Source: Bacillaceae bacterium IKA-2 (GTDB lineage: Bacteria; Bacillota; Bacilli; Bacillales; Anaerobacillaceae). Taken from it: 64,000 nt of DNA. Below are positions 8,751 through 17,350 of the stretch, in pieces. The first letter of the stretch is position 1; each line of letters opens with the position of its first letter. The position numbers and the translations under genes are program-made. The notes under the pieces are model-generated. The model was not told the DNA's origin. It ran no database searches and saw only the letters and a list, made by a program, of their open reading frames with translations. Location of the stretch: assembly GCA_031761875.1 (NCBI GenBank), contig CP134492.1, forward strand, positions 3,038,001 through 3,102,000. Reading direction: 5' to 3'.

Positions 8751-9539
8751 TTAGATGTTCTTTTTAGTAAAATGAACACTATTAGTAGTTATAGTTCTTC
8801 GGTATTCTAAGATTTTTTGAATCATTAATTTGTCTTCAACATTATCAAACATTATAATGACGGGATAAATATTAGCTTCAATAATCCAAATTTTACCTTT
8901 ATTATCTATCCCAATGTCTAATCCAAAAGTATGAATATCTGTAAAATAACTGTGCAAGTGTTTAACAAGTAATAAAGACAGGTTTTCTATTTCTTGTTCT
9001 AACTTATTAGTAGTAAGTTTATTAATAGGAAGTCTATTAACATTAAGTTTGTTCGTCACTTCCGCTATCGAAAGTAATTTCACAGCTGCATTTGTAGTCA
9101 CAAACCCCTTTGCAGCCACTTTTGCAAGTTTTCCGGTTATCACCCACTCTAAATCATTCTTCTTTCTTTGAACCATAACTCTAATATCGATGGGAGAATC
9201 ATCTATCTGAGCAAGGTCAATCTTTTCTTGAATAAGATAATGTTTTTTGATTAAGACTTTCTCCTTCAAATAATGGTAGAGATTAGCTATATTTCCATGA
9301 AAAATTTCTTGACTGTATCCTTTATGAATTTTATAGATATCTTTGGCTATAAAAGTTACATACACTACTCCTATTCCTTGGGAACTTGAACTTGGTTTCA
9401 AAAAAACCTCTTGATAATTCCCCAAAAAATTGCTAAAAGATTGAATATTTAACGAATCTGTATGTGGTAAATAACTGTGAAGCCTAGTTTCTTCCATCAT
9501 AAATTGATGAAGAAACCACTTACCAACATATTTCCTCAA
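8751..9539 (-). CDS. YheC/YheD-type ATP-grasp protein, short form
   Basis: A 262-aa ATP-grasp protein. Motifs are FLKPSSSSQGIGVV (ATP lysine and glycine loop), IDIRVMVQRK, and GLDIGIDNKGKIWIIEAN (metal-binding acidic residues). Between about residues 155 and 185 there is a low-complexity stretch rich in N-K-L repeats (TNKLNVNRLPINKL) that looks like a small in-frame expansion. It is shorter than the family member at 367-1434 and lacks its N-terminal domain. The start is a TTG 5 nt after GTAGGTGAG; no ATG lies nearby. It is about 70 bp before a MurF-like gene, so they may form a pair. The product is unknown, and a spore-surface role is inferred from family and context. Confidence 0.8.
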   Translation of the reverse strand: MRKYVGKWFLHQFMMEETRLHSYLPHTDSLNIQSFSNFLGNYQEVFLKPSSSSQGIGVVYVTFIAKDIYKIHKGYSQEIFHGNIANLYHYLKEKVLIKKHYLIQEKIDLAQIDDSPIDIRVMVQRKKNDLEWVITGKLAKVAAKGFVTTNAAVKLLSIAEVTNKLNVNRLPINKLTTNKLEQEIENLSLLLVKHLHSYFTDIHTFGLDIGIDNKGKIWIIEANIYPVIIMFDNVEDKLMIQKILEYRRTITTNSVHFTKKNI

Positions 9540-9753
9540 GTAAACTCACCTACTTTCAAATTCACTTCTCCTTTACATTATTAAGATATTTCCTACCAAA
9601 CAAAAATTCTTGTGTTTTCACCTATTAAAGCTGAGATATATGAGGGTTTTTAGATAATTTAGTTATCTATCTGTAAGCATAGATGTCACGGACCCACGCA
9701 ATTTATCTAGTAAGTAATATACATATAGAGAATAAAAGAAAGGAGGGATTAAT

Positions 9754-10128
9754 ATGGGACTTTTACAAGGCTGTTCTCCGGGATTTTGGGCTCAACATCC
9801 TCAACAGTGGAACTTAACACCTTATTCACCAGATGATATATTTAATACGGTCTTTGGTGTAGTTGTTTTTTCAGCTGATGCAACTTTATTACAAGTAATT
9901 AACCTAGACGCTGAAGGACCTTCGCCACAGGTTAGACAATTATCTCGACAAGCAGTAGCTGCTCTATTAAACGCATCTGACCCGCGCGTCAACTATCCAT
10001 TAACGGAAGCTGAAGTTATCGCACAATACCAGAATGCAATTAATAGTGGCGACTTAGCTGTAATTGTAGCTCTATCAGAATTATTCGACAGCTTTAATAA
10101 TTTAGGTTGTCCGATTCCAGCAAACTAG
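9754..10128 (+). CDS. Small protein with a GCSPGFW motif, function unknown
   Basis: A 124-aa protein with an excellent ribosome site (AAAGGAGGG, 7 nt from the ATG). It begins MGLLQGCSPGFWAQHPQQW and goes on with a VFGV strand, a VRQLSRQAVAALLNAS helix and a NSGDLA segment. The pattern C-[ST]-P-G-[FY]-W followed by HP, W and an AVAALLNA helix occurs as a domain in diverse secreted bacterial proteins; here it stands alone, without a signal peptide. The two cysteines (residues 7 and about 119) could pair. It is transcribed away from the ligase block. No function is assigned; a spore-layer component is possible from its neighbours only. Confidence 0.75.
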   Translation: MGLLQGCSPGFWAQHPQQWNLTPYSPDDIFNTVFGVVVFSADATLLQVINLDAEGPSPQVRQLSRQAVAALLNASDPRVNYPLTEAEVIAQYQNAINSGDLAVIVALSELFDSFNNLGCPIPAN

Positions 10129-10140
10129 TTTAGAACTAGA

Positions 10141-10176
10141 AAAAGGCGAGTCGTGTTATTGGACTCGTCTTTTTTC
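10141..10176 (+). terminator. Terminator of the GCSPGFW gene
   Basis: GGCGAGTC pairs with GACTCGTC (one G-T) around a 9-nt loop and is followed by a run of T. It sits 17 bp after the stop codon. Confidence 0.85.
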
Positions 10177-10269
10177 TTTTAAAAGCAATCCAATCAAAGC
10201 TAACCATTTCCATCAAAAGGAATTCTTTTTTCATGATAATTATTAGAATATGAAAATCGATCATGGAAC

Positions 10270-10314
10270 CAAAATCGAAGGCTGTTGAGAAAAACCTCAA
10301 CAGCCCTTGATTTT
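10270..10314 (-). terminator. Hairpin after the YjcZ-type micropeptide gene
   Basis: GGCTGTTGAG and CTCAACAGCC form a 10-bp stem with a short A/T loop, directly downstream of the 28-codon gene on the minus strand. T runs on both sides are short, so it is a moderate terminator. Confidence 0.6.
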
Positions 10315-10322
10315 AAAAGATA

Positions 10323-10409
10323 TTAGCACACATAAGCAGCGCCAATAATTACTAATAAAATGAATAGCACTAAAATTAGCGCAAACCCACTACCTGCATA
10401 ATGTCCCAT
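10323..10409 (-). CDS. YjcZ family sporulation micropeptide
   Basis: A 28-aa peptide, MGHYAGSGFALILVLFILL followed by VIIGAAYVC. This is the pattern of the YjcZ family: a short glycine-rich head, FALI-V-LFILL-II-GAA transmembrane helix and a terminal cysteine. Such peptides are made during sporulation in Bacillaceae (B. subtilis SscA and YjcZ are relatives). The ribosome site AGGAGGTGA lies 6 nt before the ATG at 10409. It sits alone between terminators, next to genes with a likely spore-surface role, which supports a sporulation function for the area. Confidence 0.88.
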   Translation of the reverse strand: MGHYAGSGFALILVLFILLVIIGAAYVC

Positions 10410-10504
10410 ATTATTCACCTCCTAATAATAGATTGAGGCCTCCCCCTATTAATATAAATATGCAAAAGTGCCTTTATTTGATTAGACAAATGAATCTTAT
10501 TTTT

Positions 10505-10546
10505 AAAAAAAGGCGAGGAAACGGATAATCCGCTTCCTCGCCTTTT
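10505..10546 (-). terminator. Terminator of fabI
   Basis: A long stem with AAAAGGCGAGGAA and TTCCTCGCCTTTT arms flanked by A and T tracts, 11 bp after the fabI stop codon. Confidence 0.9.
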
Positions 10547-10556
10547 AAATAATAAA

Positions 10557-11339
10557 TTATTCCATTAAGCCGATAATATTATAACCGCCATCAACGTGAA
10601 GAATTTCTCCAGTAATTCCACGCGACAAATCACTCATTAGAAACAATGCTGCATCGCCTACTTCTTCTTGAGTAACTGTTCTGCGAAGTGGCGCACAAGA
10701 TTCAAACTCTTCGACTACTTTATTAAAGTCAGAAATACCCTTAGCTGATAATGTCCGAATTGGACCTGCAGAAATCGAGTTAACACGAATTCCTTCTCTA
10801 CCAAGGTCATTAGCTAAATATCTTACACTAGCATCCAAAGAAGCTTTTGCTACACCCATAACATTGTAATTCTTAACAACTCGTTCTCCACCTAAATACG
10901 TTAAAGTAACGATACTGCCACCTTCTGTCATTAAACCTCTAGCCGCTTTACTAACCGCAGTAAGGGAATAAGCACTAATGTTATGTGCAAGTAAAAAGCC
11001 TTCTCGAGTTGTAGATAAGTATTCTCCATTTAACTCTTCTTTGTTAGCAAAAGCAATACAGTGTGCAATACCGTGGATGACACCGACTTCTTCTTTAATT
11101 ATATTGAAAGTAGCATCGATTTCTTCGTCACTTGAAATATCACAAGGAAGAACAAGATGATCTTTTCTTTCCAACGTTTCAGTTAAGTCTCTGACACTTT
11201 TTTCAAATCTTTCTCCGGCGTATGTAAATATTAATCTAGCGCCAGCTTTTGATAATGATTGAGCAATTCCCCAAGCAATACTTCTTTTATTGGCCACGCC
11301 CATAACGACAAATGTACGATTTTCTAACGATAAATTCAT
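10557..11339 (-). CDS. fabI: Enoyl-ACP reductase (NADH/NADPH), FabI
   Basis: Performs the last reduction of fatty-acid elongation, trans-2-enoyl-ACP to acyl-ACP. The 260-aa protein has the FabI form of the Rossmann motif (GVANKRSIAWGIA), the catalytic tyrosine and lysine in YNVMGVAKASL, and the SAGPIRTLSAKGI substrate loop. The upstream TTG at 11342 is unlikely; the ATG at 11339 lies 7 nt after AAGGAG. The gene is monocistronic with its own terminator. A FapR-like palindrome 37-60 bp upstream indicates control by malonyl-CoA through FapR, as known for B. subtilis fabI. Confidence 0.97.
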   Translation of the reverse strand: MNLSLENRTFVVMGVANKRSIAWGIAQSLSKAGARLIFTYAGERFEKSVRDLTETLERKDHLVLPCDISSDEEIDATFNIIKEEVGVIHGIAHCIAFANKEELNGEYLSTTREGFLLAHNISAYSLTAVSKAARGLMTEGGSIVTLTYLGGERVVKNYNVMGVAKASLDASVRYLANDLGREGIRVNSISAGPIRTLSAKGISDFNKVVEEFESCAPLRRTVTQEEVGDAALFLMSDLSRGITGEILHVDGGYNIIGLME

Positions 11340-11375
11340 CAAAAAACTCCTTTTATATAAGTATAATAGCTTGTT

Positions 11376-11399
11376 ATTAGTACTTGGTCTTAGTAATTA
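11376..11399. promoter_or_regulatory. Probable FapR operator of fabI
   Basis: The sequence ATTAGTACTTGGTCTTAGTA is close to the palindromic FapR box (TTAGTACC-N-ACTAA type) of Firmicute lipid genes. It lies just upstream of fabI where a promoter is expected. A matching site is seen before fabF at 48826. Confidence 0.75.
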
Positions 11400-11480
11400 T
11401 ATCATGGACTAATAAATATGCAAAGAGAAAGATAAGCAACTTTAAACTGTGACAGCTCCTTGCTTACTTTGTTTAACTAA

Positions 11481-13325
11481 TTATTCAAAATAACTTCTTA
11501 GCTCCTGCACATGCTTTAAACTACCTGTGACAACAATTCGATCATCAAGCTTCAGTGTTGTGTCACCATGCGGTACAATTGACTCATTACCTCGAAAAAT
11601 ATGCACAAAAACGGTATCACCTAAATACGGAAACTCTCTAAGTAATAATCCCTCAAAATTCGGATTTTTCATATCAATTTCGTAGAGTCCACTATCTAAC
11701 TTATTAATTAAACCGACAACACTTGGGCTTTCAATTAAAGCTTTGACGATTATTTGAGTTGATAAAAAAATTGAAAAAACATCGACGTCAATTTCTTTTA
11801 AAAAGTTTTGTAACGTCGGCTTATCAACTCTGGCGATCACTCTTTCGATTCCAAGTTCCTTACCTTTTTTTGCGATTTTAAAGTTTTTTTCTTCATCACC
11901 TGTTGCGACAACTAGAATATCGGTATCAAATACTTGTTTTTTTTCAAGGGTACTAAGTTCAAAATTAGCAATTTCTACTATTGAAAAAGCGCTATCTGGA
12001 TTTAATGCCTCAATTTTTTGCTGCTTCGTGTGATAGACGTAAGTATCAAAGCGTTCACTGTCCAAGTTTAATGATAGCGGCATTGTTAATTGATTAGAAC
12101 CGACAAAAACCACTTTTTGTTGTTGAATTATTTGGTCATTAAAAGGAAAAACTTTTTTAAAGGCAATTGGTGTGATAATACATGAAATTACCGCTACCAA
12201 GATTAATGCCGAGGCTAATTGGCTATCGATAATTCCGATTCGCTCACCTATTGCGACCGCTGCAATCACTAATGAAAGCGTTGATGTTAACAGAAATCCT
12301 GCTCCAATCGTAGTTTTCCAATCATACCACCGTTTTAAAATTAATGCAGGCAAAACCTTTGATACTAGTAGGGCTATAAAAAGTAATGGTATTAATAGTA
12401 ATACTTTAGGATCTTTGAATAGAGCCCAAATTTCAAGCTCGACACCGACCATGACGAAAAATATTGGGATCAAAAAGCCATATCCGAATGAATCTAATTT
12501 TTTCACCATTTCAGGATTAGGAGATAATAATGACACAAGTACACCAGCTAAAAATGCTCCTAAAATGTTTTCTGCTCCTACTGTCTCTGATAAAGCAACT
12601 AATAAAATAATTAACGTAAAAATGGCTCTCGTATCAATTTGTATCGTTCCTTTTTTCATTGTTTCAAAATAGGTTTGTTCACGAAAGTGTTTGCCAATAA
12701 AGTAAATTAAAATACCAACGGCAAAAAGAATTAATAATAACCACATATTCCCGCCTTCAGGCCCATATAAAGACACAAATACAGCTAATAATATCATCGT
12801 TACCAAGTCTGCAATCACGGCAACTAATAAAATAATTTGGCCAATCGCTTTATCCATTAAATTCGCTTCTTTTAGCGTTGGTACTACAACACCTAAAGAA
12901 ATTGTTGAAATGATTAACGTCATTAAAAAGGCATTGTCAATATAACCAAGCCCTACAAACATTAACGATAGTAAAAATGACAAACCAAATACAAAAACAA
13001 AAATAACGGTCGCAACGACAAATGCATTCGGTTCTTGTTTACCGTTTGGTAAGATTACTTTTTTCTTTTTATTCATAAATGCTGAAAAATCAATTTCTAA
13101 ACCACTTAAAAACATTAAAAAGATAAATCCTAATAAAGAAAGTGTCTCTAGCCAAATATCGAATTGGACAATATTAAAACCGCTTTTACCAATGAAAATT
13201 CCTGCAATTATTTCGGCAACAACAACTGGAATCACTTGCAGTCGAAGTCTATGTAAAATAACTGGAATAAGAAAAGCAATTGTAACGACAATAACGAGGG
13301 ATGCTACTGATGCATGTTCTTCCAC
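11481..13325 (-). CDS. yjbQ: CPA2 family cation/proton antiporter with TrkA-N and TrkA-C domains (YjbQ)
   Basis: A 614-aa membrane protein. Residues about 1-390 hold some 12 hydrophobic helices of the KefB/CPA2 exchanger fold, including the FLSGLEIDF and GAFLAGVLVSLLSPN segments. A cytoplasmic TrkA-N Rossmann-like domain (VVFVGSNQLT, less canonical than GxGxxG) and a C-terminal TrkA-C domain (DDRIVVTGSLKHV) follow; both bind nucleotides or ions to gate transport. The GTG start is 7 nt after GGAGGTG. It is divergent from prpE, as in B. subtilis, where yjbQ is a putative Na+ or K+/H+ antiporter. The exact ion cannot be told. Confidence 0.93.
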   Translation of the reverse strand: MEEHASVASLVIVVTIAFLIPVILHRLRLQVIPVVVAEIIAGIFIGKSGFNIVQFDIWLETLSLLGFIFLMFLSGLEIDFSAFMNKKKKVILPNGKQEPNAFVVATVIFVFVFGLSFLLSLMFVGLGYIDNAFLMTLIISTISLGVVVPTLKEANLMDKAIGQIILLVAVIADLVTMILLAVFVSLYGPEGGNMWLLLILFAVGILIYFIGKHFREQTYFETMKKGTIQIDTRAIFTLIILLVALSETVGAENILGAFLAGVLVSLLSPNPEMVKKLDSFGYGFLIPIFFVMVGVELEIWALFKDPKVLLLIPLLFIALLVSKVLPALILKRWYDWKTTIGAGFLLTSTLSLVIAAVAIGERIGIIDSQLASALILVAVISCIITPIAFKKVFPFNDQIIQQQKVVFVGSNQLTMPLSLNLDSERFDTYVYHTKQQKIEALNPDSAFSIVEIANFELSTLEKKQVFDTDILVVATGDEEKNFKIAKKGKELGIERVIARVDKPTLQNFLKEIDVDVFSIFLSTQIIVKALIESPSVVGLINKLDSGLYEIDMKNPNFEGLLLREFPYLGDTVFVHIFRGNESIVPHGDTTLKLDDRIVVTGSLKHVQELRSYFE

Positions 13326-13432
13326 AATGTAACACCTCCATTAAATAATTTATTAAAACCCTCTTATCAGTCATATGATATTATTATCTAAATTACAAGT
13401 AATTTTTTCGCCTATTGAGAGGAGAGAGAACA

Positions 13433-14170
13433 ATGTTTGACGTGATTGGTGATATTCACGGTTGTTACGATGAATTTGAACAATTAACAAAAAAACTTGG
13501 TTACGATTGGAGTGAAGGTTATCCGCTCCATTCTGAGGGCCGAATGCTCGCTTTTGTAGGTGACTTAACTGACCGCGGGCCTAATTCACTTAAAGTAATC
13601 GAGGTCGTAGCCGACCTGGTCAAGAATGGTTTTGCCCATTACACCCCAGGTAACCATTGCGATAAATTATATCGCTATTTTCTAGGAAGAAATGTCCAAG
13701 AAACTCATGGTCTCGAAACGACGGTTGCTGAATTAAAAGGACTTTCCAAAGCTGAATATGCAACAATTCGAAAAAAGTACATCGAATTGTATGAGAATGC
13801 ACCGCTATATCTTATTTTAGAGGAGAGGCAGCTTGTTATTGCTCATGCCGGAATACGCTCTGACTATATTGGCCGAGAAGATAAGCGAGTCAGAACGTTT
13901 GTATTATATGGTGACATTACAGGAGAAAAAAATCCGGATGGCTCCCCAGTTCGGCGCGATTGGGCGCAAGAATACACGAATCAACAATCGTTTATTGTAT
14001 ACGGTCATACACCTGTGCACGAACCTCGCTTAGTCAATCATACGATAAACATCGATACCGGTTGCGTGTTCGGTGGTTCGTTAACCGCATTTCGTTATCC
14101 AGAAAAAGAAACCGTAGCCGTTCCTTCCAAACAAGCCTTCGTCCCAGAAAAGTTCAAATTTGGTGTCTGA
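13433..14170 (+). CDS. prpE: Bis(5'-nucleosyl)-tetraphosphatase / PPP-type phosphoesterase PrpE
   Basis: A 245-aa metallophosphoesterase of the PPP family. It shows all signature motifs: [26 protein letters not shown] and VIAHAGI, which ligate two metal ions. B. subtilis PrpE hydrolyses Ap4A-type dinucleotides and affects spore germination. The frame is open back to a TTG at 13415, but the ATG at 13433 follows GAGAGGAGAGAG and matches the family N-terminus. The stop codon TGA lies inside a GGTGTCTGACACC palindrome, so the 3' end has been shaped by a repeat insertion. Confidence 0.95.
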   Translation: MFDVIGDIHGCYDEFEQLTKKLGYDWSEGYPLHSEGRMLAFVGDLTDRGPNSLKVIEVVADLVKNGFAHYTPGNHCDKLYRYFLGRNVQETHGLETTVAELKGLSKAEYATIRKKYIELYENAPLYLILEERQLVIAHAGIRSDYIGREDKRVRTFVLYGDITGEKNPDGSPVRRDWAQEYTNQQSFIVYGHTPVHEPRLVNHTINIDTGCVFGGSLTAFRYPEKETVAVPSKQAFVPEKFKFGV

Positions 14171-14177
14171 CACCATG
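14161..14177. repeat. REP-like palindrome, copy 1 (GGTGTCTGACACC)
   Basis: A perfect GGTGTC-T-GACACC palindrome followed by ATGTG. It supplies the stop codon of prpE. The same 13-mer recurs at 14258-14270 in a longer hairpin. Confidence 0.7.
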
Positions 14178-14245
14178 TGAGGATGGTAACATAATATCCA
14201 ATAATGAAAAGCCTATCGTATCATGGGTTCCTGTGCTTCTTTGTG

Positions 14246-14283
14246 AAAAAATCACATGGTGTCTGACACCGTGTGATTTTTTC
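14246..14283. terminator. Bidirectional hairpin with REP-like core, copy 2
   Basis: A stem of about 17 bp with one mismatch (AAAAAATCACA-GGTGTC against its complement) flanked by A and T tracts. It can end transcription of both prpE and the convergent pseudouridine synthase gene, and it encodes the last residues and stop codon of the latter. Confidence 0.8.
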
Positions 14284-15166
14284 TCGTTAATTTATTAATA
14301 TCTTCTGGTGGGGCAACGTTAAAACTCATATTCTGTTTTAAAATCGGATGGAAAAAATCTAACTGCCAGCTATGAAGGGCTTGGCGATTTATTTTCGTGA
14401 TAAGTCCTCCATATAGATCATCGCCAAGCAGTGGATGACCAATAGATGCCAGATGAACTCTTATTTGATGCGTTCTTCCTGTTTCTAATTGCAGTTGAAC
14501 AACTGTTTCATGCTCAAGATACTTGACAACTTTGTAATGTGTCACTGCTTCTTGGCCATCAACCTTGACCTCACGTTCGATCATGCTTTCTTCCTTTCGG
14601 CCAAGCGGAGCTGAAATTGTCCCAACCTCATTTTCGATTAAGCCATGAACTATTGCCAAATATGTGCGTTTCACTTGACCTAATCGCTGCTGCTTTGTTA
14701 ATAAATCATGGGCATAGCGGTGTTTGGCAACAATAAGAAGCCCTGATGTATCTCGGTCAAGGCGATTAACTGCATGGAAGGTAAAAGGTATTTCATTCCT
14801 ATCATAATAATAAAGAACGGCATTAGCTAAAGACTGTTCTGGGTGATAAATCGAAGGAATCGTTACTAAAAATGCTTGTTTATTGATGACTAATAGATGG
14901 TCATCTTCATATACAACTGATAAAGGGATATTCCTTGCTTGCAATCCTTCACTTCGCTTCTCAGCCGGAAAAACAACTGTTACTTCATCACCAAAACTTA
15001 CAACAGCTCGAACCGTTACCTCTATCCCATTTACCATTAACTTTCCATACTTTTTTATATCTGTTAACGCTAAACGAGAGATCTGTTTTTCTTTTCTTAA
15101 AAAATCTCGTAACAACCAATTATGTTGATTTTTTTCAACTTGCCATTTAATTGTAATTCCACGCAT
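14252..15166 (-). CDS. yjbO: RluA-family 23S rRNA-type pseudouridine synthase (YjbO)
   Basis: A 304-aa protein with an N-terminal S4-like RNA-binding domain (about 15-75) and the RluA/RluD catalytic domain. The catalytic aspartate is in AVNRLDRDTSGLLIVAK. LETGRTHQIRVHLASIGHPLLGDDLYGG is the family's second hallmark. It isomerises uridine to pseudouridine in RNA; the target is probably 23S rRNA, which is inferred from the family. It ends within a palindromic repeat, so the last nine residues (KNHTVSDTM) are repeat-encoded. It is 29 bp downstream of ppnK in the yjbL-yjbM-ppnK-yjbO operon known from B. subtilis. Confidence 0.94.
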   Translation of the reverse strand: MRGITIKWQVEKNQHNWLLRDFLRKEKQISRLALTDIKKYGKLMVNGIEVTVRAVVSFGDEVTVVFPAEKRSEGLQARNIPLSVVYEDDHLLVINKQAFLVTIPSIYHPEQSLANAVLYYYDRNEIPFTFHAVNRLDRDTSGLLIVAKHRYAHDLLTKQQRLGQVKRTYLAIVHGLIENEVGTISAPLGRKEESMIEREVKVDGQEAVTHYKVVKYLEHETVVQLQLETGRTHQIRVHLASIGHPLLGDDLYGGLITKINRQALHSWQLDFFHPILKQNMSFNVAPPEDINKLTRKNHTVSDTM

Positions 15167-15195
15167 TTTTTTACCCTCATTTTGAACACAGATAA

Positions 15196-15987
15196 TTAAT
15201 TAATAAATGATTCTTTGACCCTTTTCCAAAATGGGAAAGGCCTGAACCTAGCAAATCGAACTTTCTCTTCTGCAACACGGCATTGAATTGACTTCACACT
15301 TTTTTCGACCATAGAAAGGTGGTCAATCGTAACATGAAAATCAACGTCATTAATCGGCTTTAATAAACACGTATGATGTTGTGGTAAAACAAGAGGCGAA
15401 CCAATTGTCCGGTAGACTCGGTTGTTAATAGATGCCATTTCAGATATTTGGATAGAAGCCAAGGAAGGATGCAAAATCGCTCCACCTAATGCTTTATTGT
15501 ATGCTGTACTACCAGATGGCGTCGAAATACAAAGTCCGTCACCACGAAACGTTTCAAAGGCTTCTCCTTTGATTTTCAAGTCCATAACTAATGTGCCAAC
15601 CGTACTTTTTACTGTACATTCATTTAAGGCTAAATAACGTTCTGATTTAGTTGCATCATTATGTCTAACAATCACTTCAAGTAGAGGATATTCAACAATT
15701 TTAAATGGTGTTTTAGCAATATGAATAACGAGACGTTCCACTTCTTCAGGTTTCCAATCTGCATAAAAACCAAGGTGTCCTGTATGAACACCTACAAAGG
15801 AGGTATCGTTAAGACGGTGACTATATAGGTGAAAGGCATGTAATAACGTTCCATCTCCTCCAACCGTAATCACAATATTTGGCTCATCGCTGTCATGAAC
15901 CAAATTAAATTCAAATAAATAGTTTTTTATCTTCTGTTTAAGCGCGTTTGACTTTTCGTCTCCGCGGGAAATAACAGCAAATTTCAT
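15196..15987 (-). CDS. ppnK: NAD kinase
   Basis: Phosphorylates NAD+ to NADP+. The 263-aa protein has the hallmark [11 protein letters not shown] motif, an LNECTVK segment (the NE motif) and the glycine-rich [20 protein letters not shown] region. An in-frame TTG lies 6 bp upstream at 15993, but the ATG at 15987 is 8 nt after AGGAGGAGG. It is the third gene of the yjbL-yjbM-ppnK-yjbO operon. Pairing with an alarmone synthetase is conserved in Bacillaceae. Confidence 0.97.
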   Translation of the reverse strand: MKFAVISRGDEKSNALKQKIKNYLFEFNLVHDSDEPNIVITVGGDGTLLHAFHLYSHRLNDTSFVGVHTGHLGFYADWKPEEVERLVIHIAKTPFKIVEYPLLEVIVRHNDATKSERYLALNECTVKSTVGTLVMDLKIKGEAFETFRGDGLCISTPSGSTAYNKALGGAILHPSLASIQISEMASINNRVYRTIGSPLVLPQHHTCLLKPINDVDFHVTIDHLSMVEKSVKSIQCRVAEEKVRFARFRPFPFWKRVKESFIN

Positions 15988-16070
15988 TTTCAATACCTCC
16001 TCCTGTAGAGAGTTGAATTAAATGACAGCTGAGCTTTTATGGCACTAACAGACATTTTTACATTCTATAT

Positions 16071-16703
16071 TTATTTTTTTCGTTGTTCTTCTTCTTTTTT
16101 TCTAAAGATAACTTGGGCTTCTAATACTTCGCCACGAATTTGTGACATTTCTTCATCTAACCTAAATGCAGCTTCAGATGCACTTTGCAGACGGTCAATA
16201 ATTTCTTCAGGAATTTCACCACTGTATTTATATAATAATGAATGCTCAATTGTCGCCCAAAAATTCATCGCCAACGTTTTAATTTGAATTTCGACAAGAA
16301 TTATTTTTACACCGTCATAGGTTTGAACTGGATACTTAATCACGAGATGATACGCTCGGTAACCACTTCTTTTTTTATTAGAAATATAATCGCGCTCTTC
16401 AATAATTTCAAAATCTTTTCTCAACCTCAATAGCTTAATAACTGCATCTATATCCTCAACAAATTGACACATAATTCTAACTCCTGCTAAATCCTGCATA
16501 CGTGTTTCTAATTCGTCCATGGCAATTTTTTTTCGTTTTGCTTTGTCAATTATGCTTGAAATCGGCTTAGTTCTTCCTGTAACAAACTCAATCGGAGTAT
16601 GCTTTCTAGAAGACACGTTATACTGCTTACGAACTCCTCTTAATTTAATTTTGAGTTCTTCAACGGATTGTTGATAGGGCGCTAAAAAAATATCCCAGTT
16701 CAT
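16071..16703 (-). CDS. yjbM: Small alarmone (p)ppGpp synthetase RelQ / YjbM
   Basis: A 210-aa stand-alone RelA/SpoT synthetase domain without hydrolase domain. It matches B. subtilis SAS1 (YjbM) closely: PIEFVTGRTKPISSI, DLAGVRIMCQFVEDI, SGYRAYHLVIKYP and EIQIKTLAMNFWATIEHSL. The C-terminal EEMSQIRGEVLEAQ helix is the tetramerising part. The product is ppGpp/pppGpp/pGpp from ATP and GDP/GTP/GMP. The start is taken at the ATG at 16703 (NWDIFLAPYQQ) after GGGGTG. A longer frame would overlap yjbL by 16 nt. It is 14 nt downstream of yjbL. Confidence 0.96.
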   Translation of the reverse strand: MNWDIFLAPYQQSVEELKIKLRGVRKQYNVSSRKHTPIEFVTGRTKPISSIIDKAKRKKIAMDELETRMQDLAGVRIMCQFVEDIDAVIKLLRLRKDFEIIEERDYISNKKRSGYRAYHLVIKYPVQTYDGVKIILVEIQIKTLAMNFWATIEHSLLYKYSGEIPEEIIDRLQSASEAAFRLDEEMSQIRGEVLEAQVIFRKKEEEQRKK

Positions 16704-16717
16704 ACCGTCACCCCATT

Positions 16718-17098
16718 TTATATGATGAAACATTGACTAACAGCTTGGACCATGCTTTCACCGTAGTTGCTGTTTTCTCTAATATTACCAATAAAATATT
16801 CTAATTCTTCATGAAATAGAATAAGTGGAACCCGAGTGTCAATATCTATTTGTAAAAAAATTGGTAATTTATTCTGTAAGGCAATGTTCAGGTCAGCCCA
16901 AACATTTTTCGGGAAATTAACATAGATAAAGTCTTCTTCCACATTAAGTATGTATAAAAATGATAAATGATCAGAGTCTGCCAGCATTCTACCCTCTGGT
17001 TCCACTTTTTTATTAACTAAAAGCAATTGATCATCTACAAAAACTATTACTTCTCGATCATCGGTTTGTATTTTTCTTACGTTAATTTTTTTTGCCAT
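16718..17098 (-). CDS. yjbL: UPF0738 family protein YjbL
   Basis: A 126-aa soluble protein of the UPF0738 family, found just upstream of yjbM in Bacillaceae. Segments such as EGRMLADSDHLSFLYI and an acidic FHEELEYFIGNIREN stretch near the C-terminus are visible. No catalytic motif or membrane segment is seen. The ATG is preceded by GGAGGAATATAG. Its function is unknown. It is the first gene of the operon that includes yjbM, ppnK and yjbO. Confidence 0.9.
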   Translation of the reverse strand: MAKKINVRKIQTDDREVIVFVDDQLLLVNKKVEPEGRMLADSDHLSFLYILNVEEDFIYVNFPKNVWADLNIALQNKLPIFLQIDIDTRVPLILFHEELEYFIGNIRENSNYGESMVQAVSQCFII

Positions 17099-17350
17099 CT
17101 ATATTCCTCCAACAAATACTATTTACCCACTAAGTGTACCATAAAGCGCTCATTTTCGAAAATGTCAAACTACCAATATCTATAAAAACATAGTATGATA
17201 AGAAAAATAGTAAGGTCGTCTTTAAGAGCGGCTAAGTTGTGTTAGCAAAAATCAAAGATTTTTAAGATATTTGGTTTATCTTTTGATTTTATCTCTTGCA
17301 CTTGCTTTCCCTTTCCATCTTTCCAACTTTCATAAAAAGAAGGTATGATA

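Noticed and set aside
12172-12672. Open frame of 166 codons on the plus strand
   Set aside because: It is antisense to the membrane helices of yjbQ. Long antisense frames are common over hydrophobic coding sequence, and no ribosome site is present.
13960-14298. Open frame of 112 codons overlapping the prpE end
   Set aside because: It is a shifted frame over prpE and the REP-like repeats; the peptide is arginine-rich out-of-frame sequence.
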